Source: Cephalotrichum gorgonifer
Taxonomy: Eukaryota > Ascomycota > Sordariomycetes > Microascales > Microascaceae
DNA length: 64,000 bases
NCBI GenBank assembly: GCA_900312665.1
Contig: ONZQ02000001.1
Coordinates: 4,539,902-4,603,901, forward strand
Direction: 5' to 3'
Made by a program: the position numbers and the translations under genes. Of the stretch, positions 23,223-32,818 are shown piece by piece. The notes under the pieces were generated by a model. The model ran no database searches, was not told the origin of the DNA, and worked only from the letters and a program-made list of their open reading frames with translations. How positions within the stretch are numbered: position 1 is the stretch's first letter; every line of letters begins with the position of its first letter.

Positions 23223-24755
23223 TTACTGAGTCATCTCCAAGTCGTATTCATCCTCCTCCTTGAAGTTGAGTGAGTTGTTGACGCTGCGATCGTCGTCCGG
23301 GTCGTGCCAGAACTGAGTTGGGTCGTTGAGGTCGCCTATCCCATGATTTCTAGTCTCGGGGCTGAGAGAGGCGTCTGCGCTGCCGCTAGCGCCGAGGGGC
23401 TGTCCCCTATAGTCTGTATGCTGGGGAACGCGAAGGCCTGAGCCCGCTGTGCGACTGTAGCCGAAGGGGACGCCGTCGTTCCTGCTCATGGTATCCATGA
23501 GCTCTGTCTGCATGCGCTTCTCGTCGTCCGTTAATTCGAACGGGAACTGCCCACCCAGCTCGGCGATGTAGTTCATCAGCTCCTCTTGCTGTTGAAGCTT
23601 CAGATGGAGCATCCACATGAGGTCTCGGGTCCAGCTGACCGAACCGTTTAGAATGTCGCCCTTGTTCGGCCCCTTGTCCTTTTCTTCGAGTGGGAGTCCG
23701 GTCGTGATGTTCCCCGTTGCGCTGGCTGCTCTCCTCGCCCCCGGTCCAGCGAGGCCTGAGGTGGCTTGGTTTGCACCTAGTGTCGGCGAAAGGGGAGTCC
23801 CGTTCTGGATCATCTTGCGGATCTTCTCGTCCTCCAGTCGGTGTCCGGGGACAAGACGGCTGAGGTCTTGTATACGCTCGTTAATATTGTCCCTACGACG
23901 ACGCTCCACGAGATTATGCGACTCCCGACGCCTCTTGCGCTTCAGATCTTGAGTACTCGCCGCCGTGGGGGGCATCCCAAGCTTAGCCGGCATCGAGGTA
24001 CCGCCCTTCATCATGACTTCGTTGATCTGCACTAGACTGGGCTGCATGGGCGGCGAGAATCCAGAGTTGTACGAACCCATACTCCCGCCTGGCGTGGGCA
24101 TCCACTGGCCTGAGGAGGACTTGTCGGCGAGGCCGCTGGTCCGGATGGGCTGGGGTCCGAATCCGGTCGCGTGGATGGGATTCGTCTTGGGCGTCATCGG
24201 AGTCCGAGTGTTCGAGGCCTTGCGCTGCATGGACTGCGATAGCTGGGCTCTCGCCTTCAAATAGTTCGGGTCGTCCGTATTCACATCGGAAGCACCGAGC
24301 GGTGATCCCGAGTAGCCGGACATGGGAGACTGTATGGGGTGGTGGACCTGTCGGAACGCCCCCCCGCCGAAGCTGTGCACGAACGGGCTGTGGATCGGCT
24401 CGCCATCGGGGGTATTGGAATAGCCGTTGATGTGCTGGCCGATCGACATCCCGGATCCGTTTTGATGTGGTGAGTAAACGCCTTGGTTGTAGCTAACCCC
24501 CATATCGCCCATGTTGGAGAACTCCTGTCCGTGGTTGGACAAGTCATTCTGGTCGGCAGGACTCGCGAGGCCATCTAGTAGCTCGTCATCGTCGAATATA
24601 GCCCCGCCCCCAGAAAAGGCGCTGGAGGGATTGTTGGAGTTGGACGCGAAGTTGTTGCTTGGGTAGTTGCCGTAGTTGCCAGACATGAGGTCGTTCGGGT
24701 CAATAGCGCCGCCCCCATGGCTGCCGCCGAAATGGCCGAAGCCTTGTTGAGTCAT
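23223..24755 (-). CDS. bHLH transcription factor, Rtg3/MITF-like, with expanded loop
   Basis: Single-exon frame of 510 residues from ATG 24755 to the stop at 23223. The first 260 residues are Gly/Ser/Asn/Pro rich with FDDDELLDGLASP, an acidic segment that could activate transcription. The basic region plus helix 1 is RKRRRESHNLVERRRRDNIN, continuing ERIQDLSRLVP (about 268-300). His-9, Glu-13 and Arg-16/17 of E-box-binding bHLH proteins appear to be present (SHNLVERRRR). A loop of about 60 residues follows, then helix 2 NKGDILNGSVSWTRDLMWML (from about 362) and QQQEELMNYIAELGG, a short coiled coil. NKGxIL before helix 2 recalls Rtg3 and MITF/TFE. The tail is acidic (FKEEDEYDLEM). Probably a nuclear E-box factor; the specific orthologue is not determined. 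Confidence 0.85.
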   Translation of the reverse strand: MTQQGFGHFGGSHGGGAIDPNDLMSGNYGNYPSNNFASNSNNPSSAFSGGGAIFDDDELLDGLASPADQNDLSNHGQEFSNMGDMGVSYNQGVYSPHQNGSGMSIGQHINGYSNTPDGEPIHSPFVHSFGGGAFRQVHHPIQSPMSGYSGSPLGASDVNTDDPNYLKARAQLSQSMQRKASNTRTPMTPKTNPIHATGFGPQPIRTSGLADKSSSGQWMPTPGGSMGSYNSGFSPPMQPSLVQINEVMMKGGTSMPAKLGMPPTAASTQDLKRKRRRESHNLVERRRRDNINERIQDLSRLVPGHRLEDEKIRKMIQNGTPLSPTLGANQATSGLAGPGARRAASATGNITTGLPLEEKDKGPNKGDILNGSVSWTRDLMWMLHLKLQQQEELMNYIAELGGQFPFELTDDEKRMQTELMDTMSRNDGVPFGYSRTAGSGLRVPQHTDYRGQPLGASGSADASLSPETRNHGIGDLNDPTQFWHDPDDDRSVNNSLNFKEEDEYDLEMTQ

Positions 24756-25138
24756 TGTTCCTCAGGATGTCGTCGCAGTTCGAGAGATCTCTTGCGTGGG
24801 AAAGGGCGGCGAATGGCCTGAGTAGCGAGGGGTAAGGGGCTCGTTCGTCTGGTCGGTCGAAGGGATAAGTAAATTAGCCGAACAGAGGCCTAGCGGATAC
24901 AAAGAAGGTCAGCAGAGTTGCTTTAGGAAGTAAAGGATCGTAGAGCGAAAAAGGTAGGTAGTGGGGAAAGTAGGTTAAGAAACGGGGCGCGACAATGGAA
25001 TTTCGAGGTATGGAAGGACGGGAAAAGGCTCGCCCTGATCCAGGGAAGGAGGCGGCGTCGCCGGCCGGGGGGGGGGAGGCAGGGCGGCGCAGTACGACGA
25101 GTCCGAGTAGAAATGGCACCGACACATACCCTGAGAGA

Positions 25139-25179
25139 CGCAGACGCAGACGCAGACGCAGATGCGGATGCGGATGCGG
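25139..25179. repeat. Period-6 repeat CGCAGA then GCGGAT
   Basis: Four copies of a CGCAGA-type unit pass into three copies of ATGCGG, keeping the 6-bp period. It lies upstream of the bHLH gene, about 0.4 kb from its start codon. Confidence 0.85.
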
Positions 25180-26448
25180 GGATGGGATGCGGGATCCCCG
25201 ACGCTAGGATATATCGCAGGCGCTTTGGTATGAGAGAAGTAATCCCGCGTGTTAGGTAGGGTGCGATGAATGGACGAAAATATGTTGAGTTTAGCGAGGG
25301 CAGAAGTATTAAGTTGCTCGGTTGGGCTGAGAACAAGTAAAGCCGGGGCGTCCGCCTGAAGTACTCTTGAGCGGCTTTTTTGCTGAGTTTGCGGTGTCGG
25401 AATCCGGAGAGAATGAAGAGAGAGAGGGTGCACACAAGCGTCCTCGAACACTCCTAATTGTATTGGCGTTGGTGGTGGCGGTCAAATGCGCTCGGAACTC
25501 TGTTGCGAAGCAAGCTGAGGGGGGGTGTCGACTGGCAAAGGACGAAGTTAGTACTGGGTACAAGCATTGGTGTTGTGTGGCCCGGGTCTCAGCGCCCCTT
25601 GAGTCTCAACGCGCAGGGGTAGGGTGTCCCAGACCAGCAACGAGTGCTCGCAGCGAGATCAACAGGGATGGATGACGGATGTGCAGGGGTTGGTCAGGCA
25701 GCGGGGGATGGGCTAGTACTTGTATGGAATATGAAGCAAGTGAACGAGAGTCAAACGAGTAAGATATATATACCTTGGATGAAACAATACTCGACTTTGA
25801 ATGCCTATTCGCTGTGGAGGGATGGCTGTTCAGGGCAGAGAGAAAAGAGCGAGTTCGGAATGGCGTCGAGTTGGAGGCTGGCGAACCAGGAGGAATGTTC
25901 GGTGAGGGCGGAGGGAGCGGAACGAGTTATAGGGGGCAGAACTGTGAGGCAGGAGCAGTGGACTGTGGGGACCAATTAGCAGGGCAAAAAAGGAAAGTCA
26001 GACCCAGCCAAGGCCCGTGGGGTACGAACGAGAAGTACAAGTACGGGGAGGGTTTGGGGGGGGGGGTAGGCAAGCTGGGAGGAAGGTGTGGGGGGGTGGG
26101 GAGGACCCGTGGAGGCGGGGTGGACGGAGTAAACCTTCCAAGCCTCTTGTTATGAGTACTCGTTACTCGTATGTTCTTGGCAAAGAGCAGGAGGGGAAAA
26201 TAGACTTTGGGGGACTAGACTTTGGGGGACGGCCTGGGGACGCGGAGAAACGAGAAAGAAAATGGATGGAAGGAACAGCCTGTTGGGGAAGCGGAACAGA
26301 TGGGCTATTGATACTGCTGTGGGGCGGTAACTGGCAGCAGCCGGGCTTAGCAGAGAATACGTGTACATACTTGTACTCGTAGGACTGACAAGGCGGCCGC
26401 TGTCCCTCCAGATGTTGGAGATCCATCCCTTGGCTTTATTGGTCGTTC

Positions 26449-26480
26449 TTTTTTTTTTTTTTTTTTGGGGGGGGGGGGGG
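26449..26480. repeat. T18 directly joined to G14
   Basis: Eighteen T followed by fourteen G on the plus strand in gene-free DNA. It mirrors the C18T8 junction at 10704. Confidence 0.95.
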
Positions 26481-26923
26481 TGGGATGAAACGGAACAAGG
26501 GAAAGTATGAGGGAGTTTATTCGCAATGTCATGTCCCAAGAGGGACGGAGACGAAGCAGAAAGAAAAGAGTCGAAGCAGCCGCAGCGGCGTCTCTGGCTT
26601 ACCTCTCCTGTCTTTATTCGTGTACGGATGACGCCCGTCCTCTGCGGTGTCCCTTGTTGCTGCCTCGAGTCGAAGCTTTGATCGGACGGCCTCTCGTAAG
26701 AAGCACCTATCGACGTCAATGAGGGGGCTCTATACGGGGTTGGGACAATGGAAACGGAAACCGCCGTGGAGATGGATCCATATACAGGCACACACTCATA
26801 CTTACGTGTGTATTCGAGGTGCTGTGCCCGTACAAGAGCGCGTGCCTGTCTAGGCCTGTGTCTGTCTGAGTCTGGACTGTCCCAAGTCGAAACGGTGGAC
26901 GGCTGAAGCCCCTTCTTCGATGA

Positions 26924-26943
26924 TACTCGTACACGTACGAGTA
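26924..26943. repeat. Inverted repeat TACTCGTAC / GTACGAGTA
   Basis: Two perfect 9-bp complementary arms separated by AC. It is another palindromic arrangement of the GTAC word family. Confidence 0.85.
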
Positions 26944-28107
26944 CGAAGCTGATGGGAGGCAGGGTCCGAGTCGGATATATATATATATATTGGCACAAGT
27001 ACGGAATAGGGATATATTCCCTGTTTGTGTGTGAATGGGTCAGCTTGTGTACCACGTCGTACTCGTACAGAGCAATAATACTGAGTTGGAGCAGTTGCCA
27101 AAAGCAATTAAGTCAAGGGGGGGTGGCGGTCAGTGGCATGGAGGGTGCGCTACTAGCGGGGTTGCCCGATATGCCCTCGTACATGTTACTCATACCTTGT
27201 TCCAAGCTTCTCAGGATTGACAAGCAGGTTTATTTCCACGTTGGCTGGGCTGCAGCCACACGAAGCCACAAGCAAGACCGTTCAGGTCCAGGGAGGTCCG
27301 GCTCCGCAACTTTCTTTGATGTGTCCCCCAGTTCTGGTGTCGTCGGACTGGAGATAATAATACTCTTGCGAGTATCTCGGAAGTACTCGTGAATGAATAT
27401 GGTGGTTATAAAAGTGATGGTAGGGTCACCTCGTCCGTGGGGTCTCCGATCGAAAAAGGGAAGGACCTGTCGGTTGCTGTTTCTTTTAATAGGCACAGCT
27501 TTCCAGGTCTCACACACTTGCCCCAATCAATTCGCCTTTCCCCGCAGGCAGTTGGGGGGAAGGAGTGCTACCTGTACTTTGCAATAGAGTGTCAGTAAAT
27601 TGCCCGTTCTGGGGCCGAATACCAGTCCCAACCAGTAGCAGCGAGCCGCCGCCACCAGAGGAGGCAGGCCAAACAAGAGCTGCAAGCCCGATGCAGCGCG
27701 CCGACCGAACCTCGACCTCGCTCGTAATTCGTACCTATTATCTATCGTGCCTCCGAGAGGTGGTCCAACTGTGGAAGCGAGAAGCGGCCTCGGCTCCTAG
27801 CACTATTTGCTTGATTGCGCAGGCCGTTCCCCAATAACTATCTGACTTCTCGAGCCGTGGCCGAGTGTTTCGCGTCGTCGAGTCAGCTCGTGGGCGCGGA
27901 GATAATAATCTATGCGCGCGGGGGTGATAAGGGAGAGCTGTTCTTGTTCTTGCTTTTGTTCCTGCTATCGGAGGATTGCAGGATTGAAGGGGGGGGTCAA
28001 AGAGTCGTCGAGCCGTCAATATCGCTTGTCACTGAGTCGTATGAAACAAGCATGTCTTGGCTAGTAATACAAATACTTGTAATATCGACCCTCGTCCAAT
28101 CTAGAGG

Positions 28108-28991
28108 ATCTCCAAGACGCGCTGCGGGGTAATACCGATAGCTGCACTTGTTATAATGGTCGTACTTGTATGTGGCTCACCTGTGGCGGGGATCTGATAC
28201 TGGAAGGATCGGAGGATGTCGGCGTCGAGTTCGTGGGGAAAGTAGGTTTTCTTTCTTTTCCATAGGCCGCACAGATCAGTACTCGTCCGTACTTGGAGGT
28301 GATAGGCGATGCTTGGGTCTGCGTCATGTAACACAACACGCCCGGTCGCAGAATAGGTTACCTCCGGAGACTTCTTACCGTGGATACATGTGCCAAGCAC
28401 CGGATCCGTGAATGTATGATATATGTAGGTCTAGCCCGAGTACCAAAGTAGAGAGTAGAGAGTAGAGAGGAGAAAGACAGCAAGTATGATGTAGAAGGTA
28501 GAAGGTAGATAGAAAGTAGACGTTGGGGGTCTGAGGAGAGAGGGAAGAGGATAGGACTAATACGTCGCGTAGCACAGCATGTTGAAGCGCCTCGAGCGCC
28601 TTTATATCCCGCCTCAGTTCCCGTTCCCGAAAGTCCTCCGAGGCATCATCTGCCACTTTCTCCAGCCTTTGGACTTTTCGATTTTCTCGACTTCCATGTT
28701 AGTGTGGGACCTTAGTTCATCCCTCCCATGATGTATTCCCTGTAGTGGGGAGCCTTGGCCGCGGACACGGCCGAGAAGGGCACCAAGAGGACCCCAGGAG
28801 GGTGGGTTACTTGCCCATACCCGTGACGCCCCCGGCCCATCCGGACTAAGACACTAAGCCACCACTTGACGACTCTGTTTCCCCCAGCGTCGCGGACGCC
28901 CGCCAGAATGCTGCTCTGTAATCGACCTCAGAACGGCGAAGGGAGCGCCTGGCGGGTGAGATCCACCACACCAATGTGAACTCGACGAGGT
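28108..28991 (-). other. Coding-like blocks, possible small or decayed gene
   Basis: On the minus strand three short blocks show the C/G-ending codon habit of real genes here: VLLVPFSAVSAAKAPHYREY followed by IMGGMN and a stop (to about 28722), a charged helix-like block DFRERELRRDIKALEALQHA (about 28650-28580), and TYFPHELDADILRSFQYQIP (about 28245-28190) ending at a GTGAGC donor. A GTAAGA donor near 28381 and a GACGCAG acceptor near 28324 are plausible. The blocks lie in different frames and I could not join them into one model. I recognise no family. It may be a pseudogene, a multi-exon gene or chance. Confidence 0.2.
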
Positions 28992-29061
28992 CATACGTCT
29001 CAAGATGTCGCACGTCACCCTCTATCTCGACTGAAGCTACGCCTCGGTTACTCCCCCCCTA

Positions 29062-29082
29062 CCCCCCCCCCCCCCCCCCCCC
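29062..29082. repeat. C21 homopolymer
   Basis: Twenty-one consecutive C on the plus strand; the longest single-base run I found in the window. Confidence 0.9.
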
Positions 29083-30396
29083 GGCCCCCGGTCGCCTACG
29101 AGTAATACTCACCAATGTATTCTACATGACCCTATTCCACCTTTACATGCAGATGATAGGTAGTAGTAAACCGCCGTGACAAGGGGAGTCTTCGGGACCA
29201 CCCGTTCGTACATGAGGGACAGGTTACTAGCCCGAGACTTCCGCCTTGGGCCCTGCAGCTTTCGTCCAGGTGACGACGGCGCGGGAGGTTGGAGATCTTC
29301 AAGGTGGGTAGGTCCCTTTCCCCAAAATACCAGGTATCCCCCCATGCCTCTCTTGCGTCTCTTGGCGGATCCCACCTACTCATGTGAGTAATAACGGTTG
29401 TAATAATAGCGGTAATCGAAGAGATCGGCTTTCCTGCAGCCCGGCCTCTCCCGCTATTGGGTCACCCCGCTTGCTCCCTCCTATTGATGCACGTCGGCTC
29501 CTGCGCTAGACACATGTTGTGAGCTCTGAGCCGGGGGGTCCATCTGAAGGTTGCGAGTGGAGGGGGATGTTACGCTGCAGTCCTCACACGGAGAAAACTA
29601 GACTTGACAGCCGCCCGAGAGCCAATAGCAAGCGGGACGGCGACAGCTAATGCGACGGATGATGTTTGTCTTTCCCTGTATGTTACAGCGATCGGGGCTT
29701 CGGGGAGAAGAGAAGGGGGGGAAGGAAGGGGGGGGGGGGGGTAGTGGACAGCACCAGTCGATAATGTGGGGAAGCGACGAGAATAGGAACGGTAAGGTGG
29801 GTGTGAATGCTAGAGCGAGGGAGCTATGCCGCGATGAATCGGACCCCGCGTTCATGAGGGTAGCCAGTCACCCACCTTCGACCGCGCGAAAAGGGGAGTG
29901 GGTAGGTAGAGATGGTATCCAGCCGAATAACAGCGGCCTGGGTTATGCGGGAAAAAAAGGTTCCGCCTGCGCAAGAAGTGTATCAATATTTGGCGTTACT
30001 CTCGAGCCGGATTCCCGTATCCCAACATGGAAATGAACGGGAGCTAAGGAGCGGGAAACATGTCGCCATCCCGTCTCTGCTAGAGCTCAAAGAGCGAAGG
30101 AGCGAAGACGACGGATGACGGCAGACGATGGTGGAGGGTGTTGGGAGTATTTGATGTGGGGCATGTGAGCTATCTAGCGCCAATCATGTGCGTCTCCCTT
30201 CCCGACTAGGCTCAGTTGGTGGCTCGTGCACCCTTTTTCATGTTAGTCCTAGAACAGCAAAAGAAGTACGTACCCACCCCCATCATTGAGCTTGAGGACT
30301 GGGAACAAGGCCGCCAACCAGGCGCATGTCGCCGCGGACGACATCGTTACGCCCCATCACCACCTATTCGTACTCGCACCTCCATCGCCCCCCCCC

Positions 30397-30626
30397 NNNN
30401 NNNNNNNNNNNNNNNNNNNNNNNNNNNNNNNNNNNNNNNNNNNNNNNNNNNNNNNNNNNNNNNNNNNNNNNNNNNNNNNNNNNNNNNNNNNNNNNNNNNN
30501 NNNNNNNNNNNNNNNNNNNNNNNNNNNNNNNNNNNNNNNNNNNNNNNNNNNNNNNNNNNNNNNNNNNNNNNNNNNNNNNNNNNNNNNNNNNNNNNNNNNN
30601 NNNNNNNNNNNNNNNNNNNNNNNNNN
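30397..30626. other. Assembly gap (230 N)
   Basis: The left flank ends in a run of nine C directly at the first N, so the gap probably starts in a longer G:C homopolymer. Unlike the gap at 16824, the two flanks are not copies of each other. Confidence 0.95.
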
Positions 30627-31448
30627 AAACCACCGCCCTCCAAAAGCTCCTAGCCTGCCATCATTCATACCCACGCTTCGCTATATACGGCAAACTCCTG
30701 GGACGCTCGACAACCCCATCATCTAGCCCTCCACGACTAGCCGATCAACGCCGGTACGGTACATCATCTGTACGTGTCCTAACTCCTACTCAATCCATCT
30801 GCGGTCCTTGCAGGAAAGACGCAACCCTTCCGCGGATCATATCCACCCTCCATCTCGATACCCACTGCCGGCGACCTTGCATTGCCGGGGCAGCACCTTT
30901 TCCTTGAAGGACTCGCGGGAGACGAATAACGTCACGCCATTACGAGCATTCGTAAGTTCGATAGGTTGCGCGTCCATGCAGCAGGCAGCTTTTTATCGTA
31001 TCCGTCGAACTTGGTGCCTTGCATGACCCTCCGAGAGACCCCCCTTGCTTCCAGCTATTAAATCGACTCGAGCTGCTGACCTTTCCGTTGTGGAGCAGCC
31101 AAGTCTCTCCTGCCACACTTCTCCCGCCCACAACTCCCATCACGACCGACCGACGATCCCACCACGCCGCCGCCCGCCGCCCGCCCCCCTCCCCCAACTC
31201 CGACTTTTGCAAGAACTCCGGTCGTACCTCTTTCGCATACAAATCGGCTGTTGACCGATTTAGGACCCTGCAGTCCTTGCATTAGTTCACTAGTTTCTTG
31301 ATCCGAGGGTCACTCGATCCACACGCCCGCCCTCGCGCCTGCACCTCTCCGACCACATACGAGGTCTCTCACACCCACCAGGGGACCACACCCACCCTTT
31401 GCGCCCGCTTGTCTATCCGTGACGTAACCGTCGCGTCTTTCGCGAGAG

Positions 31449-32818
31449 ATGGCCTCGTCTTCGTTCCGAGATTCCATGAACTCTCTCGGCTGGAGCCGCC
31501 GAGACCCAGATATTCCGGTCAATACCTCCCAGCAAGGCGGGCTCCTCACGTCGCTAGAGTCGCTTAACCCATTCCGAGGCCGTGGATATGTCCAACTCCC
31601 AACGACAGAAGGCCCGGGGGCGCCTCTGCCCGCACCTAACAGAAGAGAGGAAGAGGAGGGCTGGTTTGTCTGTAAGTCACCTGGTCTCCTTTCTCGCCTC
31701 TTCCCGACCCTCCCTCCATCTATCTTTACATGACGCTTCTTCGCCGCCCTTGCAGGGCTGGCGCGTGGGCATCCGGGTTGTGTCTCGGTTTTCCCATGTG
31801 AACAATATCCGGTCCCCCCTCCATCTCCGCGCTTTGGGAGCATGAGGCTGACCTGGGGTAACCCTTCTCGACAGTGAGTCGGTGGGATCGTTTAATGGTC
31901 TTCGCCGTTTGTAATCTGGCAGCAGCTGCCTGCTTCGTCATATGTTTCGCCCTACTCCCTACTCTAGCCTTGAGACCAAGGAAGTTCATAGTCCTGTAAG
32001 TTCGCCCCTCGTCATCCCGTCTCCTGATGGGGGTCATCCTACACCCTCCCACACCTCCCGTCTTTGCTTTTTTCCTTGTTCTTCGATTTCTCCATGCCGT
32101 ACAACCCACCTCCCCGCCTGGCATACCCCCTCGGACTGTCCCTCCCCTTGGCACGTTTCTTCTTGAGTTATGCGACTCGTCAGATACTCTCGGCCGGTCG
32201 GGCTTGGGTCCTATGTTTTGCATCGGGACAGCCTCCGGCGACCTGCAGCTACCCGACCTGCATGGTGAAGCATCTCGCATCTCGCATCTCGTCTGACGTC
32301 TCGGCCGGAGGACTTTTGTGGAAAATGGGCCCGGGGGGGGGGGGGGGTTATCCGAATGGCCCCTTGTGACTGGGAAGCGCGTTTCTCGAGCCCGAATGGG
32401 AACTGAACTACGTCACTAACCCGCGCCACCCTCTCTTATAGCTGGACTCTCGGATCGGCCCTCTTCATGGCGTCTTTCGCCGCGGTGATGGGACCTGTCG
32501 CTTATCTCAAGCATTTAATCTCTGGGCCTCGCCTACCCTTCACTGCCGCGTACTTCGGGTCCATCGCCATGACCATGTACTTCTCGATCGGAGTAAGTCG
32601 TAGCCGAGCTTGCCCACGAGCCACTACAGGGAAAATCGTTGAATCACTAATACCTGGAATCATAGCTCCACAGTACTCTGCTCACGCTTTTCTCGGCCGT
32701 CATTCAAATAGTCTGCCTAGCGTGGTATCTCGTCAGCTACTTCCCCATGGGATCTGCCGGGCTTCGGATGGCGACAAGCTTCGGCGCCCGACAGGCTACG
32801 TCCTGGATGACGGGCTGA
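31449..32818 (+). CDS. SFT2: SFT2, Golgi vesicle transport membrane protein
   Basis: Four exons fit one frame: 31449-31671, 31875-31995, 32442-32592 and 32666-32818, total 215 residues including a TGA stop after SWMTG. Introns are 203, 446 and 73 nt with GTAAGT donors. The soluble N-terminus is SLESLNPFRGRGYVQLP, then comes the Sft2 core LSRWDRLMVFAVCNLAAAAC, RPRKFIVLWTLGSALF, MASFAAVMGPVAYLKHL, RLPFTAAYFGSIAMTMYFSI and LVSYFPMGSAGLRMATSFG. Four hydrophobic helices are evident. Sft2 is a late-Golgi tetraspan protein acting with Got1 in fusion of endosome-derived and retrograde vesicles. The length matches the yeast protein. The second intron is unusually long and contains a G15 run (32333-32347). 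Confidence 0.92.

Larger units (their letters stand above)
24756..28107. other. Upstream region of the bHLH gene and gene-free DNA
   Basis: No recognisable gene. The 0.4 kb nearest the bHLH start holds a hexamer repeat (25139-25179) and is probably promoter and leader on the minus strand. Further on are a T18G14 junction (26449-26480), a (TA)8 run (26975-26990), and GTAC words at about 25693, 26027, 26151-26172, 26365, 26924-26943 and 27057. Open frames of up to about 300 codons here (minus strand 27055-26150) translate the repeats and lack recognisable domains. Confidence 0.55.
28992..31448. other. Gene-free stretch with assembly gap, and leader of the SFT2 gene
   Basis: Contains a C21 run (29062-29082), a G-rich run near 29719-29740 and an N gap at 30397-30626. 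The last 400 bp are C-rich and pyrimidine-rich and probably hold the promoter and 5' UTR of the gene starting at 31449. I see no credible reading frame. Confidence 0.5.

Noticed and set aside
26150..27055. 301-codon open frame on the minus strand
   Set aside because: It runs through TA, T18G14 and GTAC repeats and its composition follows those repeats; no family features.
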